Source: Jacaranda mimosifolia (taxonomy: Eukaryota; Streptophyta; Magnoliopsida; Lamiales; Bignoniaceae). Taken from it: a stretch of DNA of 64,000 nt. Location of the stretch: the NCBI GenBank assembly GCA_018894105.1, contig CM032128.1, positions 12,381,001 to 12,445,000 of the forward strand, in the 5' to 3' direction. Below, piece after piece: positions 12,700-25,690 of the stretch (position 1 is the stretch's first letter; each line of letters starts with the position of its first letter). A program made the translations under genes and the position numbers. The notes under the pieces were generated by a model that made no database searches, was not told the origin of the DNA, and saw only the letters and a program-made list of their open reading frames with translations.

Positions 12700-13955
12700 C
12701 GAACGATACTTTTGCTGCTCCTTAGACTCTGCCTGGGTATAAAGTCAAAATATGCAGTATTAGCCTCTCATCCAACATTCAAGAACTTAGATAAAACCTT
12801 AAGCCACATGTTTTCCTTTTCCTGTTGGCTTGAACCCTTCCTTTTAGGGCAATCTTTCAAGAAATGTTGGTCGCTACCGCAACTTATACACTTACCTTGC
12901 TTCTTCCAATATCTAGACTCTTCATGGTTAAATCCCTTGCAGAATCCACATTGTTTTTATGTCACCCCTTGAGCCAAATTTGCAGTCTCACCAGCTTGAG
13001 GGGCCTGTTGGGTAGTACTTTCAACCTAAAATCTCGGTTGCTTTCTTCCGATATCACTCTATCCCTCGAAACATATCTTATCCTTATGTCTCTTATCCTT
13101 AATCTTTTGGATTTCCTGCAGCTCTGACTCAAGTTGCAGTACCCTGCTTACTGCCAGATTGAGATTTGGCAAATCACAAGTGGCCAAGCCTTACCTAAGG
13201 TTTGGCCGCAGCCCTTGTACGAATCATCGTGTCTATCGACCGTCATCATCTTGTATGTAGGGAGCCTATTGTATCAATCGGCTAAAAGTAGCCTCGTACT
13301 GACTTACAGACTGTGCCCCCTATACAAGGTCTATAAACTCTCTTTCTCTTGCTTGCTTCACCACTTTTGGCACAAATTTACTCATGAAGTCTCGGGTGAA
13401 ATTCTTCCAAGTTCGGTGGGTTCCGTTAGCTGTCCATCTTTGATCAATCATCTTTCACCAACTTCAGGCAGAACCCTCCAAAAGGAACATGGTAAATCAA
13501 ACCCTCCGCTCATCTGAATAACGTAGTGTCTTGAAATATTTTCTAAACTCTCGATCCATTCCTTGACTTTTCTATCATTAGGTTATCCCAAGAATTTTGG
13601 GGGATTGAAATAAAGAAATCACTCCAGAGATTGGTCTTCCGCAACTGCTTCTGCTATCCCTACTCTATCCACCGGTTGGTGGTCATACTGTCTGAACCTC
13701 TATTCTCCTTGATGAACATGTTCTGCTGGTGGATCTATAGCTATTTGGTTAATCATAGGAGTTTGTGAAACTTCTTCATCTAGCAAAGGTTGTTGGTAGG
13801 CAGGTACTTCTTGCCCAAGAGCTTGTGGTACGTTGGTTCGTCGATCAGGTGGTCTTTCCCCACGGCCTGCTCGGGCTGGACCAAGTGCGCAGCACTTCCA
13901 CGTGAAGCCATCACACGATCGATGTTTCTTAAATATCCCTACGTTTGCGATCATG
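12700..13955 (-). pseudogene. Gypsy gag relic
   Basis: The minus strand encodes a broken capsid-like polyprotein. An open stretch starts at 13954 (MIANVGIFKKHRS, then a Pro/Arg-rich region). Around 13400-13260 lies a Retrotrans_gag-type segment (FTRDFMSKFVPKVVKQARE, then EFIDLV, then QYEATFSRLIQ) with in-frame stops. Near 12950-12850 are two adjacent zinc knuckles. One is degenerate (CGFCKGFNHEE) and one is complete (CISCGSDQHFLKDC, the CX2CX4HX4C pattern). Several stops and frame changes make it non-functional. No downstream pol follows before the LTR, so proteins for mobility would have had to come from a partner element. Confidence 0.75.
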
Positions 13956-14758
13956 AATTGAAATAATACCTCAATCCTCTATCCTTTCAAATTTCTCAAG
14001 TTTACGAAGAGTAAAAGAAGAGAAAAATAAGTTTAACAAGATTCAATATGCTCATAGTAGTAAAAGGTTCAGAGTTTTCAAAATTGGCTAAGCTAACTAT
14101 TCGTCTGATTACAACCAAAATGTTGAGGTAAGTATAGGGGTATCGTTCGATACGTTTAGATAATCCAGCCGACATTACGCATCCTAGTGGCCAGAAGTTA
14201 CTACTACCTTATACATATATGAACAAACGTATCTACGGATACCAAATCATTTATCTCTAATCCTTCACATCAGTGATAATAGATTCGGTATCCTTATCAT
14301 CCTAAATCATTCCCATGTCCGTATCATCAAACTCAACCTTCATAGATATTGTCTGCATAACACCAGAATTCTCAAATAGCATCATTCTTTACAATTACTG
14401 CACATTCATGTGCCTGACATACCTTGACATAACTTAGGTATTCTTTAACTCAAGTATATACATCCAAAGCATTTCCATAATCAAGATTATTCCTACAATC
14501 CGAGAATTATATCTTAGTATCAGATCTTACAATAACTCAGGTTTTCCTTATCCCGAGTGCTTACACCCTAGATGATTCCCAATTCGAATTTAATCTCTAG
14601 TACTCTAGAATTTCACCAAAGACCATAATCCTAATGTAGCTTAGATATTCTTTAACAAATTCGTATCTTAAGCAATTCCAAAGTCTAGCTTAACTATACT
14701 ATCCAAGAGTTCCAAATTCGAGGATCATGTCCTAGCATAGCTCGGACTTTCCAAACCC

Positions 14759-14776
14759 AAGCTCTGATACCACCTT
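14759..14776 (-). other. Primer-binding site of the Gypsy element
   Basis: On the minus strand this reads TGGTATCAGAGCTT just inside the 5' LTR. That is the usual plant initiator tRNA-Met primer site, and it fixes the element's orientation. Confidence 0.8.
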
Positions 14777-15844
14777 TGTAGCGCCCCATCTGGGAGGTGT
14801 CTGCTTCAGCCCAAGGTGTTACTCCAATCAGTCTTAAGTCATTCAGACTTCATATTCGATAGGCCTATAATTTTTTTTTCACAATCTCCAAGGACAGTAG
14901 TATGCTTTAAACTTAAATTTGCACTACGAAGATGCCATAAACATAATATATACAAACCTATCATCTAATATTATTCACCACAATTTATACATGTTGCAAA
15001 TCTTCAACTCAACTTAACATGTCAAAACCTCTCTAATTCAAGGCCTGATGTCCAAGCGATCCCATAAGCACATTGAAGCACTTATCCCATTGCCAAATAT
15101 ATCCTCTAGTCCAAGCCTAAAGCTCAAGTCCATCATTGAATCCTGTCTAGGAAAATCAAGAAACACATATGAGGGTGAGTCTTAAGGACTCAGTGAGGGA
15201 TAATAAGTAGCAGCTCACGAATCTGTCGAAGAATCAGTAATTCAATAGAGTACTATTGGCATGAAAACAAAGAAAACATGAATATGCCAGAATAAGAATG
15301 TTAACGATTCAACTATTAATCAATGCTAGTTTAAAAACTATTACCGTTGGCTCATCGGTCCGATCGTCTCGATCGATCCTGCACGAGAGGTTTAGGGACA
15401 TCTTAACCAATTACAGTTGGGAGGAATTACTATTGGCTCATATGGCCTGGAGTATTAGCCCAATCTAGACTGGGAAACCACTCCAGTATTATGGCTCGTT
15501 GAGCAGAGTATAATTAAGAATAACAATGCTAATAGTATATGCATTTCAATTAATTCAAAGATAACATGTATATTTAATTCTCCTTATACCAAAAAACTAA
15601 TTAAAAGTTCAATGGCTCAAGCTTAACAGCTTGGCAATAACATTCGATAATCGAATAGTAACAAGACAGTCAAATAACAAAACAATAAGATAATAGAACA
15701 GTCGATAAAAAATCAATCAGATAATCGAACAGTCGATAAAAAATTAATTAGATAATGGAACAATCAGATAACAAAATAATTGATAATAATACAGTCGATA
15801 ATAGTACAGTTGATAATAGTTTCCAATTAAATCGATCATAATAG

Positions 15845-16130
15845 CACCTTTCGAGCTCAACGGCTGGGATTAACATAACAACATGTCTCGAGCTCAACAG
15901 TTGGGATCCATATAACGGCTCGTCCCTAGCTTAATAGCTGGGATCTACAAAATGGCTTACCATAACAGCACGTCCTGAGCATAACAACTGGGATCAACAT
16001 ATCAAGCTTATCAATTTTCCCTATTTCTGTCATTCCAAACATGTTCGCACGTCTTGAGCTAAATAGCTGGGAAAAGCTTAACAGACTTAACAGTACATCC
16101 CGAGTATAACAGTTAGGGTAAACCTATTAG
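15845..16130. repeat. ~38 bp tandem array in the 5' LTR
   Basis: Homologue of the array at 7230-7354 plus 9524-9760. Units contain gtcccgagc/ctgggatcaacat variants. Unit sequences differ between the two LTRs. Confidence 0.65.
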
Positions 16131-16309
16131 CATTATTCAAATAAGCCGACATGGTGAATCAACGATATAAAAACAAATTATGTAAGCCCACAAGGCCAAA
16201 CATGTGATAGCAGAACGAATTCATTCTGATTGATATCGAATACGATAAGGACATTTTCTGGGCATCAGAATAGAAACGATCAATTTGAATCAAGGTATGA
16301 ATAACTGAA

Positions 16310-16680
16310 CAAACCCTCACAGGGTACACAAAATGATTAACTAATATAATGCATGAGTTCAAATGAGATTAACCTTCATAGAGGTGCATAAATGATTACC
16401 AAAGCGGTAGAACTTTACAGGGTCTCAACAATCAGTAACAGATACAATTCAATCGATATAGGTATTGAAACGGTATAATCTCACAGGGTTCAAAATTCAA
16501 CAATAAATGATAACAGTAGTCAAGACAATAGAACCTCTTGGGGTTCAGAAAGCAACAATAACGATAATCAGATTGGATGTCAAGCGATAGAACCTCACAA
16601 GGTTCGGCAGTTAACCAATAACAATAACGATAGCAAAGATAGGTATCAGAACAATGGGACCTCATAGGGTTCAATCACGA
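16310..16680. repeat. ~60 bp stem-unit array in the 5' LTR
   Basis: Homologue of 9949-10340, with variants of aacctcacagggttc near 16314, 16371, 16409, 16478, 16531, 16590 and 16658. Confidence 0.65.
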
Positions 16681-18189
16681 TGCAATTGCTTTACAAAAAT
16701 AATTACCATATCAATGGATCTTCACAGAGTACAACAATTAACGAGTAAGCTGTAATCAAGTCAATTACCAAAGCGGTAGGCCCTCACCTTAAAATCATGA
16801 AATGCGAGAGCTACTCTGATCTACTAGTTGGCGAAATCCTACTCCTTGTCATCTAATCAGAAGAAAGGGGTTTCTGTCAAAATCTCTGTTGTCCTCATAA
16901 TCAAAATCGTACTATTAGTAGTCTAAAACTAGTAATTATACTATCGATACTTTTCCTTAGTGTTTAGTCTCGACATGATCAATAGGTATTATTCCAAATT
17001 ATGCCATTATTACAAAAAATATTCTTGGGTTTTGCATTGGTTCCGATAAAGAGATACAATTGGGTCCTTAATTATAGAACTAATCTTGTAATGTTGCACA
17101 AAGTCAATTATATTAACGCAACTATTATTAATAGTCCAAACTCACCACCTAGTACTCATTTATACAAAATTAGAACCTAATTACCTAATTAACTCAACTT
17201 TATCACATGATAACACAAATTCGAGTCTATTAAACTTATAATGGTATATGCATGACCCAAATCTTAGTTCTGTATCATCTCAATTACCCCAATTATCGCC
17301 ACTTAGGTTCCAAATTCATAAAATGAGGATTTTCTTCATCTAATTACCAATTAATCAAGATTATTATGCGATATATCAAAATTCAAGTCCATTAATTTAT
17401 GTAATTATATGTATGACTCAATTTCCCGATCAATTCATGTATTTTTCGTTTATACGATACATCGTAAAGTTTGGAGGCATATACATACAGATGCATACAT
17501 CTTTAATACAAGTTTCTTGTTTTTACCCAATATCTTGTTATCGGAATGTAATCTCGACGATCAAACTTCGTGATTGTGACCCCCACGTCGAGATGAACAA
17601 ATTGTCCTAGCGCCATTGCTACGCCGCCACTGCCGCTAGAGTTGGTCACCATCACCACTAGAAGATACTTCGCAGCTCCACGAATAAAACCCCTCAAACA
17701 ATTTCACGATTTGCTGCTGAGAAGGCTTCCAATTTCAGCTCCGATGCCACAACACTACTACTTGCCACCGCCTGATTTTTCTTCAATTTCTCCTCTATTA
17801 CCACGCCATTCTTCAATCTAAGGTTACTAATGCGATCTTTGAGCTGAGGGCTACAAAACCCAGTACTTAAATCTAGGACTTGCCCGTGATCTTAATTTAT
17901 CCATTCCTCCTCCATGCCCCTTACTCTTTCAAATAGGCTTCAGTAACTGGAACAGAGAAACCCATCACCGCCGAAACTCGCCGCCGTCGAGCTCATTTTT
18001 CTGGTGTTCTGCTAAGTGGTTTTGCAAAAAAAAGAAGAAGGTATGGTTGAGTTCCTAGGAGTGAGGAGAAGAGTTGGGTGTAAAGTTTGGTGGATTTTGT
18101 CGTTAGCCGGCGGAAGTGGCTGGAGGAGAAAGGCGCGGTGGTGTTGGTGAAGAAGAAGATGAAGAATGGGGTTAAATTGAAAATTTATT

Positions 18190-18206
18190 ATTTATAAAAG
18201 GCATAT
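18190..18206 (-). promoter_or_regulatory. TATA box candidate of the Gypsy 5' LTR
   Basis: The minus strand reads CTTTTATAAATAATAAA, followed downstream by a C/T-rich leader-like stretch. In the other LTR the matching site (about 11715) reads with g in place of a t and is weaker. The call rests on position and composition only. Confidence 0.35.
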
Positions 18207-18497
18207 TTTCTTATTCGCAGATTGGCCCTCAAAAGTTTTAGTTAGATTTCAATTAAGTCCTCCAAAGATTGACCTACTTCAATTTCAATCGCTGAACTTA
18301 TATAGAGCCTAACATTAACCCCTTAGACCAAAAGTATTTCTAATTGGACCCTCAAAACTCTTTAATATTGATCAATTAAGGTTTCTTCAACTTGCGATTT
18401 AACCCCAAAACTTTTAAAATTAAATAAAATCTAATAAAACTTATAAAAACATTATTAAATAAATAATATCAATAATACATTTTCTAGGGGTGTTACA

Positions 18498-18502
18498 ATA
18501 TT
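18498..18502. other. Right target-site duplication of the Gypsy element
   Basis: ATATT, identical to 6163-6167. Confidence 0.85.
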
Positions 18503-18690
18503 TAACATATGTAACCAATTATATTCACCAACCAAACTTAAATAAAAATTTATACTAAACAAATTGTAAACGCACGTATTAACAAAGAGTATCTGTAAAT
18601 AATTTATGTACAAAGTAGTTATATTGTGTAATTACAACTCTTTACAGTAAGCTTCTGCTATAGTCATGACAATTTGAGAATTAATATATC
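18503..18690 (+). repeat. Diverged repeat, left of the Helitron block
   Basis: Shares atttatactaaacaaattgt and nearby blocks with 25925-26160. Joined across the Gypsy insertion to about 6090-6167, it forms one copy of a direct repeat. The other copy lies beyond the Helitron genes. Confidence 0.6.
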
Positions 18691-19980
18691 ATATGTCGGT
18701 AACTTGTCGCTATATATTTATGTTATTCTAAATATAATTTGCAAAATAGTACCTTATAGCTGCTTTACAATCCATCTTGTATTCCTTGATATCTCTGCAC
18801 CATCTTTGATGCCCTTGATTGAAATATTATAATGAAAATCATCAAGTATTTAATTAAATCAGCTCTAAGTTGATGAGATTATGCGATTTTTTAATTTGGT
18901 TTGTACCACTTCAATATCGGCCTCTTTAGAAGATCGAATATCTTTCCTAATAATAATAAGACACATATATTTTAGATTGTGCATATGAAAAAAAAGTATT
19001 ATAGCTAATTAAATAGAATTTTACATCGTACCAAAGCGAAGTCTTCTCATCATTCTTTCTTCTTTTTGTGATATCTTTCTGTCTCATTGTTAAAAAAAGT
19101 TATAATAAACAAAACATAAATTATTGTAACTTATTGAAATATATGTTTGTCATACATTTGTCAGATCCCATCCTTCTATCAAAGCAATCCATTTTTCCCT
19201 ATCAAAGTGATTCACATTTTTATAGTTATGGAGTGGTAATTAAAATGCAACACTAAAAAGCAAACAATAGAAATATACCTTTTTGCATTTTGCTTTCTCG
19301 AAACTCTTAGAATCCACTTTTCTAAATCATTATCATTTATCCCTACAACAACTTTCCAACATGGACTGAATATTTGCATCATGGAACAACCAATTTTTTC
19401 ATATTACAAATATCATCACAATTCCTCAGTGCAATAATTTTCTACTTTAATAATGTACTGGGTACCCAAGATGTTGTATTACATCCCCTTCGAAGTATAG
19501 TTTATGACTGAGATTACTACCACATATACCATGATATTATTTGTTTATCCAATTCTTCCATGCAAGTAATAGTAGGAGGAATAAATTTTTTATTAGATCC
19601 ATCTTTTCCAACAAAAACAAAATAAAAAGTATGATGAAGATATTAATTTTGAAAATATATCTATTGTCATTTTAACAATTATTTGATTTTAATATTGTAA
19701 TTCATCCATTAAATATTAGGTAGGATATATAATATAAGTTTAAGAACATATGATTTGTATCATTGGTTGACCATAATATGTCATCTTCATACACTAAATT
19801 CTTTATATATAAAAGATAATAAAAAAAGACATCCATAAATTTATGCAAATGCTTGTGATAACCATAATAAAAGATAAAATAAATTCTTATTGAAATATAT
19901 ATGCATAACTACATAATGAAAAATACTATAGTAAAAACAAAATTGAATATAAAAAAGTTTTGGTAATATACCTCTTAATT
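18691..19980. other. AT-rich stretch, possibly Helitron 3' region
   Basis: No gene recognised. It lies downstream of the Helitron helicase in that element's orientation, but I could not find a clear hairpin plus CTRR terminus. Confidence 0.4.
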
Positions 19981-19999
19981 ATGGTTATCGTGCACCTTG

Positions 20000-21205
20000 G
20001 CAAACATTTCAGAGAATACTATGTTACTTGTCTAAATTCCTTGAAGCCCATTGATTTGTCTATTCTTAACCAATACTTTTTTGGTTCTTTCAAAAAACCC
20101 TACGAAAGCGCTACATATAGTTAGCCATGATTGAAAACATGATTAGGAAAATAAATTCCAACATTTGGTATCGTTTATCCCTGAGATTTATTAATCATTA
20201 ATGCAAAACTCATTCTAATTGGAAACTATCTCTATATCATTTCAAATGGCATTTTTGCATCTTTTATTGTCTTTAAAGGAATGTGAGGTAGAAAGACTCT
20301 TGTTTATATAAATTGTCCAGTCAAAACTTCTATATCGATTACATTTCTACCAAATCTGTGATAGATTAGTCTAGTGTCATCGCATACCCCAATTTTTGAA
20401 TCAATGTTTCTCAATAACATAATCGATGCTCCTTTCTTAACAGTTAACTTGTGAGGTTGGAGATTACCAAATGATTGCTGATGCCCGATCTAGTAATTCA
20501 CACATTTCATATTGTTTGCTGAAACTGCACATTAAGTTTGAATCTAAATTAATTGGTATTTTAAGTTTTAAGTATGTCATATCTCTTTCATTTCCTATGG
20601 TGAGGGTCTAGGCCAAGGGGACCGGGGACTCACTTTCATTGTGTGACACTACCTGAGCTTGTAAGCCACATGTTTTATTGAAATAATTCCTTTATTTATT
20701 GTACTGCTTTGATTTTCCTCTTCAATGTCTTTAGCTGGAGCTGCTTCACCTTTCTTTGCTTCTGTGTCTTTTGAGTGGTCTTTCTTTAAGTAGCCCTTTT
20801 TACTTAAAGTCCTTACACCACCTCAAGGATCCTTTTCTTTTCCAATTCAAGAAGTCATCTTTATAAAATGAGAATGCTTGCTGCAATCCCTGATGTTGTA
20901 GTAGCAAGCATTGTAAACCTATCCATCCGGAAAGTCCCAAGTAAAGCATGATACAAGAATGTTTTGCCAATTCCACTCGGACCATCTACAAATAAAATTG
21001 CGCTTTGCTTTCTTATAATTGCATGCTTGACAATATTAAATGCTTGTAGCTGGCATGAATTGAGTTTGTTAGCACCATGTATATAATATTTTGGAATTAG
21101 TGTGGCTAGGTCATTTTCAATTAAATTGGAAATGATGCTCAAATCATGGTAGTCTTTGCTAATATGAGGTAAGTTGAATTCTTTTAGACTTCTGTTATGT
21201 TGCAA
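20000..21205 (-). pseudogene. Helitron Pif1-like helicase domain, broken
   Basis: The 5' part (21205-20861) is open and contains the Walker A motif GPSGIGKT (about 20983-20960), followed by ATTTSGIAASIL as in Helitron helicases. After a gap, the C-terminal helicase region appears near 20490-20290 (PHKLTVKKGASIMLLRN, then a GQFI-like segment). A final part lies near 20220-20100 (FPIRMSFALMINKSQG, then LYVALSR). The order and motifs are those of Pif1-family helicases fused to Rep in Helitrons. In-frame stops and a spacer near 20640-20820 show it is dead. Confidence 0.75.
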
Positions 21206-21429
21206 AAGTATATAATTTATGTCATACAGAAGTCAATTCATGACATATACCTTGTTCATGGAACTTGAAGAAGGATAGTCCTCAATCACGTACGCATAAT
21301 TTTCTTCCCACAATCTTTGTACTGTAGTTGGTTGGAAATAAAGAAAATTTTTAGCAACACAATCGTCTAAGAGCTGAAGGCTTCTAACAGTTCGTGCCTC
21401 AATCAAGCATTACCTAATACTATCATCTT

Positions 21430-23900
21430 CTTCTAAGAGACCAAGTTTTTCAGCAGCCTACTTAAACATTGGATAGTGGACATTGTTCATTGTCAATAGA
21501 TCATCAAATGAGATGGACCCTCTAATATGGTTGAGTAAAATGCGCAAATAAAACCTTTCTCTTTCATTTGATGACACAACATATACTCGACCTATGACTT
21601 TTGTTGTGTAATTGTTTTCCCCTAAACTTTTTCCTTTGTCATCCACCAATAGTATTTAGGAACTACTGTACAAATATTTATTAGGTTCTATATCTTCATT
21701 TTAAACTCTAAAAAAGTTAAGTAATATTGTCCTGGAGTTGCGTTCATCGCATAACACATCAAAAATTCTTTGAGAGCTATAAAACTGGACTTGTTGCATA
21801 GTTGGAAGGTGAATTTGTAGTGTTACAGTCGATGGATAGATTTGATTCATTGGGAATTTATATATATTCCATAGTGCTTCAGGAGCGCAAATCCACTTTC
21901 CATCAATATATTGGCTAGCCTTATCATAATTTGGGCCCAGGTTGTACACGTACTTGTAAAGGTACTTTATACTTTTTAAGCAACTACAAACTTCAACATT
22001 AATATGGCAGTCATACTTCAGCAGTAGCCAAGCAATAAATGGAACCACCCATCCATTATCAACAACCACTTCACCATCTCAATTTAAAGCTATATATCTA
22101 TCATCATTATGATGTCGATATATTGGATATAAATTGTTTCCTCATATAGTGCATGGTGTAAATAGCTTAGGATAGTTTTTCTTGTGAGTTCCGTCTTTCA
22201 TACAAGGAGCATTGGTATTCATTACTCAACATGGCCCATGTATCATGTGCCTCAAAACGACATCATGTAATAAAGGCTCCTCATCCTTATTAGGAATTTA
22301 TGCTCTAAGTATGTGATCATAATCGTCTGATATATTCAACTTGTCATTTTCATCTAAGATCAATAACATATGAGCATGTGGTGGGCCTTTCTTTTGGAAC
22401 TCAATGACATGAGCATGTGCTACAACTCTTCCAAGAACACCTTTAGCATACATGTCTCTTTTTAGCTATTCAAATTTTGCTCTAAAAAGTCCTAGTTAAC
22501 AAATCAGGTCGATCTTCAGGTGTTTGCCTAGGTTCAAGCTCATTTTGTATTCCTTTCCATGATGGATTGCATGTCATTGTGATAAGAGATCTGGCTTACC
22601 ATATTTTTTTAACAACTGACATTGCATCCTGATAATGTTGATACATATCTTGAGGGCTTCTAACAAATGATGTTGGCAAAATTATATGTCGTCCAACATT
22701 TTCTAAATAAAGATAACATGTCATCGCATTGTCATATAATAATATATATGACAATATAATATACAGTAATATGCAAATGAAATAAAATATATAAATTATT
22801 AGTATCATTTTCACCAACATTTAAGCAATCTTGAAGATCTTGATACAATTCAATTCGGATGTCACGTTCATGTGTTCATATATACCTGAGCTTTTGGATT
22901 TCGATCTTCAAATAATTGTCTACAACATATTATTGCAATAAACGTCCTTCATATAAAATGATTAAAGGAATATGCATCCAAATTTGATGTAATTCAAATA
23001 AAACTATAAAAACTAATTTATTTGTCACTAAATATCAATGAAGTAGAATTAAACATTACCTTTAACATGTATGCATATAATCACAAGAAGTGACTCTAGT
23101 GCCATCAACTGTACGACAATCACTATCCTATCCATAGGTGCCATAAAGAAACAGTAGAGGGTATTGTAAAAGATCATAATAGCCTGAAAATTCCTTAACA
23201 TTCATTAAATGACCCCCAATTGTTTGAACTATGATATCCCTATTAGTAGCATATGCCAATTCATCACCACCAACAGTAATAGCTGCTACTTGGGATGTTG
23301 TTGAAAGCATGTATTGATTATTTTCAGTTGATCGCTCCTTAATTAGTAACTTACAGTGATTAACATCAGGACAATGGGCAAGTTGACGCAAAGTTTGTAC
23401 AAATGGATTATGGGCATCAATAATCCGCTTGATTTTTTCAATTAGTTCTTTATTCAATCCCTCATGAGTAAACAATTTTCAATCTCATGATTTATGTCAT
23501 AAATGAACATTTGAATGTATCTTGGTCTCGATCCAGGAAGGGGTAACAATGTACCAACTTGGTGATAAATTGATCCATATGCTCTAAAGATATATATATA
23601 TATATATCCCTTGACGACCTACTGCTAAACTTTTATCTAATTTGACACCTATTGAGGTAAATAAAAAGACATGATTAAAATCAAGGATATTTTATCTGAA
23701 TATCCTACCTTTAACGGATTCATCAATAAAGAGATTACGAAGCTCAGCAAAAACATGAATTTCTGGCAGAACAATTGTTCCTCCTTTACAACATAAGTTT
23801 TAGGTTTCACCATGAAATAGCTTAGCCCGACAATTTTAGACAAATTGTTGGGCTTGAGAGTTGTAATCGATGATTTCATTAAATTTCATGAAAATCCCTT
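21430..23900 (-). pseudogene. Helitron Rep region, broken
   Basis: Minus-strand fragments in order are as follows. About 23830-23720 gives a CCKGG-containing stretch like the Helitron N-terminal domain. Near 23600-23480 there is GSIYHQVGTLLPLP. The open segment 23475-23128 includes SQVAAITVGGDE and ends in LLFLYGTYG. Near 22387-22370 lies the HUH motif in GPPHAHMLLI, the metal-binding site for the rolling-circle nuclease. The open segment 22069-21701 includes LLLKYDCHINVEVC and KSIKYLYKYVY. The usual single ORF is cut by stops, frameshifts and AT-rich inserts, for example near 22720-22830 and 23590. Confidence 0.75.
23590..23607. repeat. (TA)n microsatellite
   Basis: Uninterrupted TA dinucleotides within the Helitron Rep relic. 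Confidence 0.9.
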
Positions 23901-25089
23901 GCACAATTATAAGAGAGATTTGTACGACCTAATGTATGCTTTCTATCATGCTTAAGATTATCATGTTCAATGTTATGTTCAGAATCTAAGTCCCTATTAT
24001 TGTTAGGTTCAGCATCTATACAATGACCTATATATTTAATTGTATATTAGAAACTCACATTAGATGGCAAATATTATTAATATATAGTAATACAAATTTG
24101 ATGATATAATCCTAATAAATTTGAATAAATAATATTTTAAATTAATTCAATTAGATTGAAAGTATAGAAACCTTCTCTATGTGAAGATGGAGCAAATAAA
24201 GTTGAAACTTCACATTGAACAGATGGAATCCTATTGGAGAGAAATGTTGTATAATTTAAAGGATGCAAATGACTTCTTCTAGTAGTGGTTGGACAAATAA
24301 ATAATGCTGTATAGGAAAGTTGATGTAAGATTATGAAATTATCTACATATTTTTTTGGTTGGGAGAAATAATTCATTTGCATTTTGCATATAATTTATAT
24401 TTGATTAACATAGTGAGAACAAGTTGAATTTAAAGATTCCTAATCTTAAGATGGTATTGTTAGGGATTTCACATATGAAATTCATGCTTGAAAGTAGAAT
24501 TTAAAATTGAATTAGAGTTGAGTGGATTAATAGTTGAAGACGTTGAATGAAATATTGCTCTTTAGCTAGAAAATGTAAAATGTGTGCACTTGTATCAGTT
24601 GATGGTAAAGCATGAGAGGTTGACGGATCAAATTGGTTGCCTTGAACTGAGTTGACATCAACATGCATAGGAATTGATTGAGGCAGAAAACTTGTGGCCA
24701 TAGAAGTATTCGCAATTCCTATTTTTGTATATATAATGTGAAACTTACATAGTTAACAAGATTTCAAAGCCACATTGTTAATCTAAAGTTTTGTTTCTAT
24801 CTGCTAATTTATTTTTCAAAGTAATAAATGTATCTTAAGTTTTCTTTTAAGTCAAAAAACTAACTAAAATAATACTAAAATAAAATTCCTTTTATTGGAC
24901 ATATAGAGTATTTATGGAGTTAATAAAAGGGTTTATATTAAATTGACCGACTTGTTATATTATTTATGTAGCCAAAGTGTAAGAATCAATAAAGTTGCAC
25001 AAGGTAATGATGTTCATAGAAAACTAAACTACCCCAAAATAAAATATGGTATAGGACTTATTTAATAACTGAGAAAATATTCATAACCT

Positions 25090-25290
25090 GAATTCATAGG
25101 CAATATATTTGTAGTTTCTTCATGTGGATGTGTTTCAGCATTTGCAATTCTTGATCTTTTGATTTGGTAATATCGTTGCCTTCTTGTAAGGTAATCTTCA
25201 CGCTCCTTAGTACTCATAGCTTGTTTCCTCTGTCTAGCATGGACAAAATGTCTTTCTTTTCTACGCTTTGCTTCAGCTATTCACAAATTT
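25090..25290 (-). pseudogene. Helitron protein N-terminal fragment
   Basis: The minus strand encodes a basic stretch (AKRRKERHFVHARQRKQA, then STKEREDYLTRRQRYYQIKR). It resembles the Arg/Lys-rich start of plant Helitron Rep-helicase proteins. It is separated from the Rep part by about 1.2 kb of AT-rich DNA. Confidence 0.5.
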
Positions 25291-25690
25291 TGCAACTATG
25301 GTGCTATAATGTCAAATGGAGCAAAGTAAACTGATGTTAGGTATGGCATAAATAACATGTACATTAAAATAATAAAAATGTATATATGCCCAATCAAGTT
25401 AACTAATTAAATATGCTTGACACAATGTATGACCCTCTAAGATACTTTTGATTTGAATTTTTCTAGATAAATTACTGCTTAATTAGTTTGAGTAGATGTT
25501 TATTTTCTATTCAAAATTAATTTCAAATTTAGAGTCCATAATATATTAAAATTTCCACCCCAGAAGGACATTTTGGATATGAAGAGGTTGCTATTAGTGG
25601 CATTTCACAATATTTGTGACATATAATTTATATAAGTTTGGGATTTTCTTAAATGAATTCATCCCTAATGCTTCTATTATTTAACTATAG

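Larger units (their letters stand above)
6168..18497 (-). mobile_element. Ty3/Gypsy-type LTR retrotransposon, gag-only
   Basis: The element is bounded by a perfect ATATT target duplication. In element orientation its LTRs read TGTAAC...GCTACA. LTRs are 6168-12025 (3' LTR, enlarged by a solo LTR insertion) and 14777-18497 (5' LTR). A tRNA-Met-type primer site lies inside the 5' LTR and a purine tract inside the 3' LTR, which fixes the minus orientation. The interior is only about 2.75 kb and encodes a broken gag with a Retrotrans_gag-like region and two zinc knuckles. I see no protease, RT or integrase. It therefore looks non-autonomous, with LTRs longer than its interior. Confidence 0.85.
14777..18497 (-). 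repeat. 5' LTR of the Gypsy element
   Basis: 3721 bp, TGTAGCGCCCC to GGGGTGTTACA on the plus strand. It is uninterrupted and similar throughout to 6168-12025 minus its solo LTR. It carries the same arrays and a C/T-rich 5'-leader-like region near 17600-18170. Confidence 0.85.
19980..25330 (-). mobile_element. Decayed autonomous Helitron, minus strand
   Basis: Successive minus-strand fragments match Helitron proteins in order: a basic Arg/Lys-rich start (about 25290-25090), the Helitron-like N-terminal region (23900-23130), the HUH Rep domain (about 22480-22300), a conserved linker (22069-21700) and the Pif1-type helicase (21205-20000). Many stops and frameshifts separate them. The exact 5' TC and 3' CTRR ends were not found, so the limits are those of the coding remnants. 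Confidence 0.75.

Noticed and set aside
13134..13517. 127-residue plus-strand frame
   Set aside because: It is the opposite strand of the Gypsy gag relic, whose capsid and zinc-knuckle motifs are clear on the minus strand.
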